Source: Chlamydiota bacterium (GTDB lineage Bacteria; Chlamydiota; Chlamydiia; Chlamydiales; Rhabdochlamydiaceae). Taken from it: DNA of 8,375 nucleotides. Numbering within the stretch: position 1 is the stretch's first letter; the number at the start of each line of letters is the position of its first letter. A program made the translations under genes and the position numbers. This document shows, piece by piece, positions 1 through 4,313 of this stretch. The notes under the pieces were generated by a model, which saw only the letters and a program-made list of their open reading frames with translations, was not told the DNA's origin and searched no databases. The DNA is taken from assembly GCA_011065235.1 (NCBI GenBank), contig JAAKFB010000071.1:1-8375 (forward strand), written 5' to 3'.

Positions 1-115
1 GGTCTTGCGAAAAAAGCTTGGAGAAGAAGGGCGGAGGGCAAGTGAAGAATTTTATTCGTGGGAACTTGTTATAGGCAAGTACGAAGCCCTGATTAACAAA
101 TTAGTAATGACATAA
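1..115 (+). CDS. Glycosyltransferase (GT-B fold, probable family 4), C-terminal end only
   Basis: An open frame runs in from the left edge (codons from position 2) and ends at TAA 113-115, giving 37 residues. The segment LGEEGRRASEEFYSWELVIG followed by KYEALINKLV resembles the last helix of GT4-type sugar transferases. In these, a Lys/Gly/Glu-rich stretch is followed by a Phe/Tyr-Ser-Trp motif and a Tyr-Glu-x-Leu tail that folds back on the N-terminal Rossmann domain. The family moves a sugar from a nucleotide-sugar donor to an acceptor, often in envelope polysaccharide synthesis. The catalytic region lies outside the window, so donor and acceptor cannot be named. The stop codon is only 5 bp before the IS relic, so any terminator for this gene was displaced or lies beyond it. 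The call rests on a short tail motif and is moderately sure. Confidence 0.5.
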   Translation, partial: VLRKKLGEEGRRASEEFYSWELVIGKYEALINKLVMT

Positions 116-143
116 TGATATAAACCCCGGAGACTCACTAAGA

Positions 144-509
144 ATGCGGATTTGTAATATTCCAGAACTTGATTTTTGTATTCACGCACTGGAGAAGGCG
201 TTGACAATTGCAACTCCTGAGATTTTTGACTCTGATCAGGCCTCTCAATTCACAAGTTTGGCCTTTCTGGAATGCTTAGAGCAAGGGAATATCCAAATCA
301 GCATGGATGGTAGGGGTCGAGCATTGGATAACATTTTTATAGAGCGTTTGTGGCGGACCGTGAAATACGAAGAGATTTACCTTAAGAAGTATGAGACGGT
401 GAAGGGTCTTCGAGCCTCATTGAAAGAGTACTTTGAGTTTTACAACAATGAGAGGCTGCACCAATCTCTGAACTACCGAACACCAAAGCAGGTGCATTGT
501 TGTAAGTAA
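144..509 (+). pseudogene. IS3-family transposase OrfB, C-terminal fragment
   Basis: This 121-residue fragment is the end of an rve-type DDE integrase core. Its second catalytic Asp (D31, in FDSDQASQFTS) and catalytic Glu (E67, in FIERLW) are separated by 35 residues, the D(35)E spacing of IS3-family enzymes. It continues with MDGRGRALDN before the Glu and FYNNERLHQSLNYRTP near the end, both family hallmarks. The first catalytic Asp and the N-terminal DNA-binding part are absent. Homology begins almost at the first Met, just inside the left terminal repeat. The frame stays open back to about 111, but nothing there resembles transposase. The usual Gly after the second Asp (DQG) is Ala here. A complete OrfB has about 270-300 residues, so this is a dead remnant. 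Confidence 0.9.
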
Positions 510-521
510 AAAAAGAATTTT

Positions 522-561
522 CCTCCCCCTAAGGGGAGGGAAGGAAGCTCCCTAAGGAGCT
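522..561. repeat. Two tandem hairpins sharing a CTAA loop
   Basis: CCTCCCC (522-528) pairs with GGGGAGG (533-539) across CTAA. Immediately after it, AGCTCC (546-551) pairs with GGAGCT (556-561), again across CTAA. They lie 13 bp after the transposase stop and inside the IS relic. They could act as a transcription stop for the transposase, but no T-run follows either stem, so that role is a guess. Confidence 0.5.
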
Positions 562-610
562 CCCAGAGTTTATGTAAACCAAAGAGAGGGTAACTTAAAT
601 TGCTCACATT

Positions 611-632
611 TTGGTCTAGACATTGGGGTCCA
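611..632. repeat. Right terminal inverted repeat of the IS relic
   Basis: Reading inward from 632 gives TGGACCCCAATGTCTAGACC. The outermost 8 bases match TAAACCCC at 121-128 in 6 positions, including an uninterrupted ACCCC. The position, about 100 bp after the transposase stop, is normal for an IS3 element. Confidence 0.45.
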
Positions 633-689
633 ATATACTCCTCAAAGCGAAAGATAGCGAGGGTAACAAAAATTAAAGAATTATTTCAC

Positions 690-779
690 CTGCAAATTGC
701 AGAATTGCAGGCCTGACCCTCGACATTGCAGAATTGCAGGCCTGACCCTCGACACTCGACATGACCCTCGACACCCTCG
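690..779. repeat. 29-bp perfect tandem duplication with degenerate tail
   Basis: Two identical 29-bp units abut at 696-724 and 725-753. Each starts ATTGCAGAATTGCAGG and ends CCTGACCCTCGAC. A fragment matching the last 11 bases of the unit follows at 762-772, then ACCCTCG at 773-779. The first unit overlaps a perfect 13-base palindrome (CTGCAA-A-TTGCAG, 690-702). A further diverged copy of the unit core may lie at 816-838 (CAGAATTGCCAGCCTGGCTC). An open frame across this region simply follows the repeat and is not a credible gene. I do not recognise the repeat family. Confidence 0.85.
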
Positions 780-940
780 TTTAGCAACTTCTCTCTCGAG
801 AATTATTCAACACAGTCAGAATTGCCAGCCTGGCTCCGATTGGCTCATGTGGAAGCAATTGCGACTGCAACTAATTGCATATATTTTCATATTGGATAAC
901 TTTTTCTAAAAAGTATCTTAAAATGTGACTATTGTCGATT

Positions 941-961
941 TGGGGGCCATTGTGGCCCCCA
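941..961. terminator. GC-rich hairpin, possible terminator
   Basis: TGGGGGCC (941-948) and GGCCCCCA (954-961) form a perfect 8-bp stem around the five-base loop ATTGT. The strand after it reads TCTTTCG, only a weak T-tract, so intrinsic termination is plausible but not clear. It would isolate the downstream sigma-54 promoter and copper genes from transcription entering from the repeat and IS side. No gene ends close upstream, so it may instead be a leftover of a lost gene or part of a mobile repeat. Confidence 0.4.
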
Positions 962-976
962 TCTTTCGCAGAACTT

Positions 977-1019
977 GGTGGTATTGAATACTTCGTTTTT
1001 CAAATTATTCAATACCACC
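977..1019. promoter_or_regulatory. 14-bp perfect dyad upstream of the sigma-54 promoter
   Basis: GGTGGTATTGAATA (977-990) is an exact inverted copy of TATTCAATACCACC (1006-1019), separated by 15 bases. The centre, near 998, lies about 86 bp before the transcription start predicted from the sigma-54 element at 1057-1074. Sigma-54 promoters need a remote site for an NtrC-type activator, usually a dyad 80-150 bp upstream, so this is a reasonable candidate site. It could also be a hairpin terminator (a short T-rich stretch follows the right arm) or the ends of a tiny mobile repeat. The inverted repeat is certain; the role is inferred. Confidence 0.5.
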
Positions 1020-1056
1020 TTTCCTTTACGGTTTTGTTTATTAATTTCTGCTCCGA

Positions 1057-1074
1057 TTGGCACGCTTTTTGCTT
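1057..1074 (+). promoter_or_regulatory. Sigma-54 (RpoN) promoter element, -24/-12
   Basis: TTGGCACG, four bases, then TTGCTT fits the sigma-54 consensus YTGGCACG-N4-TTGCW at every defined position. The invariant GG (1059-1060) and GC (1071-1072) are separated by exactly 10 bases. Transcription would start near 1084, at a strong Shine-Dalgarno-like AGGGAGG (1085-1091). The genes downstream on the same strand are the P-type ATPase stub, the Cys-rich protein and, after a gap, cusCBA. Sigma-54 promoters stay closed until an ATP-driven activator remodels the polymerase, so this would give tight, signal-dependent expression. An rpoN gene cannot be checked from the window. Confidence 0.75.
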
Positions 1075-1084
1075 GTCCCTGAGA

Positions 1085-1091
1085 AGGGAGG
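1085..1091 (+). promoter_or_regulatory. Strong Shine-Dalgarno sequence lacking an adjacent start codon
   Basis: AGGGAGG is a near-perfect ribosome-binding sequence, but no ATG or GTG follows at normal spacing in the ATPase frame. That frame offers ATT at 1097, TTG at 1109 and the first ATG only at 1133. This suggests that the original start codon of the gene served by the sigma-54 promoter was lost or replaced when the ATPase tail was joined here. Confidence 0.4.
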
Positions 1092-1102
1092 CCAAAATTA
1101 AA

Positions 1103-1315
1103 TTCAGATTGTCACGTGCTACTTACACGAAAATGCCCAAAAATTTGGCGTGGGCCACGGGGTATGACGCCTTTGCCATACCTCTTGCAGCTGGAGCACT
1201 TTATCCTTTGGGGATTCTTTTAAATCCAGCCGTAGTGCCCTTGCTGGTGTCTCTTAGTACCGTGATCGTCGCAATACATGCACGGTTTCTTCACATTGAG
1301 GATAAAAAAAGATGA
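1103..1315 (+). pseudogene. Copper-translocating P1B-type ATPase, C-terminal stub (last two membrane helices)
   Basis: About 70 residues match the end of CopA/CopB-type P1B ATPases: LSRATYTKM, NLAWATGYDAFAIPLAAGAL, then LVSLSTVIVAIHARFL. These cover the last two transmembrane helices. The metal-binding, actuator, phosphorylation (DKTGT) and nucleotide domains, roughly 600-700 residues, are absent. No trace of them appears upstream in any frame, where the DNA is instead promoter and repeats. Two residues that are normally conserved look changed: the Tyr-Asn of the first helix is Tyr-Asp, and the Met before Ser-x-Ser in the last helix is Val. Both positions help bind Cu(I) in CopA. The stop overlaps the start of the Cys-rich gene (ATGA, 1312-1315), so the two were once, or still are, translationally coupled. 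If translated from ATG 1133 it would be a 60-residue two-helix peptide. It was probably a full copper ATPase gene. Confidence 0.8.
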
Positions 1316-1632
1316 GTTACGAAAAATGCATAGAGTACTGTCAACAATGCATCCAAACTTGCGAACGATGTATATCAGAATGTTGTGCTGGATCCCCCCA
1401 TCATAAAGATTGTCTAATTGCTTGTATTCGATGTTCAACCATATGCAGTGTTTGCATCCCCTTGTGTATTCGAAAAGATGCTCAATTCTGTGCCGAAATG
1501 TTAATACTCACAGCGAAAGCATGTGAAGCTTGCGTCGATGCATGTGATAAACATTCCGAACCATTATGCCAAGAGTGCGCTGCCATTTGTCGAAAGTGTG
1601 CGACGGCATGCAGAGAATGTTGCATAATTTAG
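1312..1632 (+). CDS. Cys-rich four-helix-bundle copper-binding protein (DUF326/Csp type)
   Basis: The protein has 106 residues, of which 24 are cysteines (C6, C10, C13, C17, C20, C24, C25, C34, C38, C41, C45, C48, C52, C60, C71, C74, C78, C86, C89, C93, C96, C100, C103, C104). Most recur every 3-4 residues, so they face one side of each helix. In copper storage proteins (Csp1/Csp3) such helices form a bundle whose thiol-lined core loads many Cu(I) ions. There is no signal peptide, which points to the cytosolic Csp3-like class, and His30/His31 lie in the first loop. The start is set by ATGA overlap with the ATPase stub and a GAGGA ribosome site at 1298-1302, 9 bp upstream. Its place between a copper ATPase remnant and a Cus pump supports a copper role. 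Likely job: sequester excess cytosolic Cu(I). No Cys-poor gap or frameshift is seen. Confidence 0.88.
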   Translation: MSYEKCIEYCQQCIQTCERCISECCAGSPHHKDCLIACIRCSTICSVCIPLCIRKDAQFCAEMLILTAKACEACVDACDKHSEPLCQECAAICRKCATACRECCII

Positions 1633-1641
1633 GTGGGATTG

Positions 1642-1678
1642 TCTCTATGTTTATTATTCAATTTATTTGTTATAGAGA
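1642..1678. promoter_or_regulatory. Short spaced inverted repeat in the csp-cusC gap
   Basis: TCTCTAT (1642-1648) is inverted as ATAGAGA (1672-1678) across a 23-base AT-rich spacer. It starts 9 bp after the csp stop and ends 58 bp before cusC. Arm centres are 30 bp apart, about three helical turns, which would suit an operator. A weak terminator or chance are alternatives. I found no convincing -35/-10 pair here, so whether cusCBA has its own promoter is open. Confidence 0.25.
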
Positions 1679-1704
1679 AAACAGACATAAATTATGGAGA
1701 TGCC

Positions 1705-1749
1705 ATGAGTATTATTGAAATAGGTTTTTACGGTGTATGTTCATACTAA
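1705..1749 (+). CDS. Possible 14-codon leader ORF overlapping the cusC start
   Basis: ATG 1705 follows GGAGA (1696-1700) by 4 bp and opens a frame of 14 codons (MSIIEIGFYGVCSY) that ends at TAA 1747-1749. It runs past the cusC ATG (1737) in a different frame. cusC itself has only a weak ribosome site (AGG at 1722-1724), so ribosomes finishing the leader could re-initiate at cusC. A chance short frame is the main alternative. There are no homologues to compare. Confidence 0.2.
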   Translation: MSIIEIGFYGVCSY

Positions 1750-3074
1750 AAAAATATACCCTTTACCTCATTACGTTGCTATTTCTGGGAATGCCCACAG
1801 TTCTTTTGTCTTTGGAATATGAATGTCTTGAATATCCTCCCGAAAATGCCACACTCAGTGATTATTTAATCATTGCAGCCTCTAATAACCAAGAACTCGT
1901 TTCTGCTTTTGATCAATGGAAAGCTGCTTTAGAAGTGATTCTTGAAGTCGATGTTCTTCCCGACCCCGATTTCACGTTTCGCTATTTTATCGTACCTATA
2001 GAAACCCGAGCAGGCCCTGTCAAATCTTCCTATGCACTAACACAAACATTTCCGTGGATGGGGAAACTGCGTTTAAAAGGAGAAATAGCCGAGCAAGAAG
2101 CATTAGTTTTAAAAACACAATTTGATCAATTATTATTAGATGTATTACTAAACGTTAAAAAAACCTACTACGAATACACCTACCTTTGCAAATCGATTAT
2201 CGTCACAAAAGAAGTCTTGGACATCCTTGTCTATGTCGATGAAGTAGCAAGAAATGGATATTCAGCTAGTAATGTGCTTTTTGCAGATGTCATTCGCGCT
2301 CAAGTTGAACTTGGAATAGTTGAAGATCGCTTGCGTAGCCTCGAAGATTTAAGAAAACCAATTGTTGCCAAACTCAATGCTGCGATGAATCTTCCAGTAA
2401 ACAATCCTCTCCCAATGCCATGCTCTATTCCCGTTCTTGAAATTCCTTGCCCAGATGACAGTCTGGCCTTTTCACTTAAAGAAAATAATCCTCGCCTTGT
2501 AGGATTTGATTTTTTGGCGAGAAGTGAAGAGGTCGCCATTCGATTAGCAAAAAAAGAGTTCTATCCTGACTTTACCTTTGGGATAGAAACAGACCGCATA
2601 GGATCGGCGCGCTCCCCAGGTATTTTCAATAGTGGCAATGCTCCATGGATTGCCACTGTTTCGATTAATATACCATTATGGCAACAAAATCGAAGAGCTG
2701 CCGTTAGAAAGGCTAGGAAGCGCCGCGGCTCTGCAATGGAAGGGCGACGTGGTCTCGAAGAAAACTTGTCTGCCGACCTTGAACTTGCCCTTTACAAATA
2801 TCGAGATGCAAAGCGCAAGGTAGATCTCTATGGACGAACGTTGGTTCCAAAATCAAAAGAATCATTAGCTGTTATTTTAGATGCATTTGTCACAGAAAGG
2901 AGTAATTTTATCGATTTAATCGATACAGAACGCACTCTTTTAGAGCTTGAACTTGCTTATGAACGCTCGCTAACAGATCAAGCTATTTATTTTTCTGAAG
3001 TAGAAGCTTTAACAGCTCAAGAATGGCAAGTGGATGTCGATATTCAAAACCTAAACATTTGTGATAGAAGATGA
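1737..3074 (+). CDS. cusC: CusC-like outer-membrane efflux channel (TolC/OEP family)
   Basis: The 445-residue product is of normal length for TolC-family factors, which form trimeric channels from the outer membrane into the periplasm. A basic start (MFILKKY) and hydrophobic stretch (residues 8-25) form a signal peptide. There is no clear lipobox, unlike E. coli CusC, as the nearest Cys (C30) follows LEYE. Two OEP repeats span about 40-225 and 248-425. LTQTFPWMGKLRLKGE (101-116) and YPDFTFGIETDR (276-287) are typical of heavy-metal channels, as is SINIPLWQQNRRAAVRKAR (309-327) leading into the second long helix. The first is the usual beta-strand to helix entry with the Phe-Pro-Trp motif. Its stop overlaps the cusB start (ATGA, 3071-3074), so the two are translationally coupled. 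ATG 1737 is the only start after an in-frame stop at 1716. Function as the outer part of a Cu/Ag pump is inferred from the operon. Confidence 0.9.
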   Translation: MFILKKYTLYLITLLFLGMPTVLLSLEYECLEYPPENATLSDYLIIAASNNQELVSAFDQWKAALEVILEVDVLPDPDFTFRYFIVPIETRAGPVKSSYALTQTFPWMGKLRLKGEIAEQEALVLKTQFDQLLLDVLLNVKKTYYEYTYLCKSIIVTKEVLDILVYVDEVARNGYSASNVLFADVIRAQVELGIVEDRLRSLEDLRKPIVAKLNAAMNLPVNNPLPMPCSIPVLEIPCPDDSLAFSLKENNPRLVGFDFLARSEEVAIRLAKKEFYPDFTFGIETDRIGSARSPGIFNSGNAPWIATVSINIPLWQQNRRAAVRKARKRRGSAMEGRRGLEENLSADLELALYKYRDAKRKVDLYGRTLVPKSKESLAVILDAFVTERSNFIDLIDTERTLLELELAYERSLTDQAIYFSEVEALTAQEWQVDVDIQNLNICDRR

Positions 3075-4306
3075 AGAAAAAATATTGGATTCTGATTTTT
3101 GTTGTAATCGTAATTGTAGCATTTATAGGTGGCTATATTATGCGAGCGGCACAGAACAATGGACAAAATGACCTGAACGAAGAAAAGACTTCAGCTCAAC
3201 ATGGAATGGATGTTAACGCTCCGGAAAGCGACTCTATCCCCCAGATTACCTTGTCTAAGCGCGCACAAAAACTTGCCCAGATCGAAGTGTCCCCGGTAGA
3301 AAGGAAGGTCGTCATGATTTCGACTCCTCTGTATGGCATCATTGACTACGATGAAAAAAATCTGGCGCGAATAGCCGCTTGGGTAGCAGGACGGATTGAT
3401 GCTCTTTATGTTGATTATCTGGGAAGTGAAGTTCAAAAAGATCAAGCCATGGCTCTTATTTATAGCCCAGAGCTTGTCACAGCTCAAGCTGAGCTTATCG
3501 AATCCAAACGAGTATTAAAAAATCTCAATGAAAGCACTCTTGCGTTTATTAAGCGCAGTTCTACGCTCACGGAATCAGCTTCTTACGATAAATTACGTCT
3601 TCTAGGAATCTCCGATCAGCAAATTGGTGAAATTATAGATCGTGGAGTGCCATCCGATCACCTGACTCTCCATGCTCCTTTAGGAGGAACTGTTATTGAT
3701 TTAAGCATACGAGAAGGCGTGTATGTCAAAACAGGGGAGTCTTTGTATGCCATAGCAGATCTTTCTCATCTGTGGTTAATCTGTGAAGCGTATGAGTCTG
3801 ATCTATTATGGATCAAACTAGGAAAAGAAATTGCATTTCACATTGAGGCCTTCCCGGGCCAAATTTTCACAGGCACAGTCTCTTACATCGATCCGATGGT
3901 CAATGAAAAAACGCGCACTGTAAGGGTCAGAATCGATGTGCCGAATCCTCAAAATTTGCTGAAACCAGGGATGTTTGTTCAAGCTGAACAACAAACAGAA
4001 GTTTCTAGCTATCATGGAGAGAGACCTCTTATTATCCCCGCATCAGCTCCCCTCATTACTGGAAAAAGAGCCGTTGTTTATGTAGAGATACCCGGAAAGG
4101 AGGGAACATATGAAGGTCGGAAGATTAATCTCGGCCCGAAGGCAGGTGATTATTACATTGTTGATGAAGGTCTTAAGGAAGGAGAAGTCGTTGTTACAAA
4201 TGGCAACTTTAAAATTGATAGCGCTATGCAAATCATGGGAAAACCAAGCATGATGAATCCTGAGAGAGAAAAAGATGTTATCGAAGAAAAATTACCTGTT
4301 GAATGA
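3071..4306 (+). CDS. cusB: CusB-like periplasmic adaptor (RND membrane fusion protein)
   Basis: The 411-residue adaptor links the CusA pump to the CusC channel in the periplasm. Residues 5-24 form one N-terminal membrane anchor after MKKK. The barrel-sandwich (lipoyl-like) halves lie near 95-130 (IAAWVAGRIDALYVDYLGSE, continuing VQKDQ) and 197-230 (LTLHAPLGGTVIDLSIREGV). A helical hairpin at about 133-190 separates them. The beta-barrel follows (LWLICEAYESDLLWIKLGKE to 310, with VNEKTRTVRVRIDV). A membrane-proximal domain ends in FKIDSAMQIMGKPSMMNP (380-397), a signature of the heavy-metal adaptors. The Cys/His metal-binding domain (YxCPMHP) found in many relatives is absent. The linker instead has only one Met-His patch (HGMD, 44-47), while the C-terminal tail carries four Met. 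The start is fixed by the ATGA overlap with cusC. Confidence 0.92.
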   Translation: MKKKYWILIFVVIVIVAFIGGYIMRAAQNNGQNDLNEEKTSAQHGMDVNAPESDSIPQITLSKRAQKLAQIEVSPVERKVVMISTPLYGIIDYDEKNLARIAAWVAGRIDALYVDYLGSEVQKDQAMALIYSPELVTAQAELIESKRVLKNLNESTLAFIKRSSTLTESASYDKLRLLGISDQQIGEIIDRGVPSDHLTLHAPLGGTVIDLSIREGVYVKTGESLYAIADLSHLWLICEAYESDLLWIKLGKEIAFHIEAFPGQIFTGTVSYIDPMVNEKTRTVRVRIDVPNPQNLLKPGMFVQAEQQTEVSSYHGERPLIIPASAPLITGKRAVVYVEIPGKEGTYEGRKINLGPKAGDYYIVDEGLKEGEVVVTNGNFKIDSAMQIMGKPSMMNPEREKDVIEEKLPVE

Positions 4307-4308
4307 GG
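4304..4308 (+). promoter_or_regulatory. Ribosome-binding site that selects the GTG start of cusA
   Basis: TGAGG spans the cusB stop codon and its next two bases and lies 5 bp before GTG 4314. The two genes are thus 7 bp apart and the cusA site is buried in the cusB end, favouring coupled translation. No ATG lies at usable spacing in this frame, which supports GTG. Confidence 0.6.
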
Positions 4309-4313
4309 CTTAA

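Larger units (their letters stand above)
121..632 (+). mobile_element. Internally deleted IS3-family insertion sequence relic
   Basis: The right end at 611-632 closes with TTGGGGTCCA, the kind of terminus seen after IS3-family transposase genes. Read outside-in, it begins TGGACCCC. The left end at 121-128 reads TAAACCCC, matching 6 of 8, with about 10 of 22 matching over the longer arm. Both ends are flanked by ATA (118-120 and 633-635), consistent with a 3-bp target duplication. Between them only the second half of the transposase remains, so this 512-bp piece has lost orfA and the first part of orfB of what was probably a 1.2-1.5 kb element. It could not move by itself. The transposase assignment is firm; the exact boundaries are inferred from weak repeats. 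Confidence 0.55.

Noticed and set aside
690..780. CRISPR-like array
   Set aside because: The repeat units abut without spacers, number only two complete copies, and no cas gene is present.
697..909. 70-residue open frame across the tandem repeats
   Set aside because: Its first part is a by-product of the 29-bp repeat, the rest resembles nothing, and it has no ribosome site.
833..1061. 12-bp direct repeat GCTCCGATTGGC (833-844 and 1050-1061) as a second sigma-54 promoter
   Set aside because: The upstream copy continues TCATG and has its GC 11 rather than 10 bases after GG, with no TTGC, so it is not a usable sigma-54 element. The repeat may be coincidence or a duplication trace.
932..1102. 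Extension of the ATPase stub upstream to ATG 932 as a 127-residue protein
   Set aside because: The first 57 residues resemble nothing and would read through two strong hairpins and the sigma-54 promoter. Homology starts only at about 1103, and no ribosome site precedes 932.
983..1662. TATTCAAT as a shared operator word at 1006, 1655 and (inverted) 983
   Set aside because: The same octamer also occurs inside cusA near 5210, so its presence in AT-rich intergenic DNA is not specific.
2300..2539. Minus-strand and alternate-frame open frames inside cusC, cusB and cusA
   Set aside because: They are shadows of long, well-supported genes on the plus strand and show no recognisable protein features.
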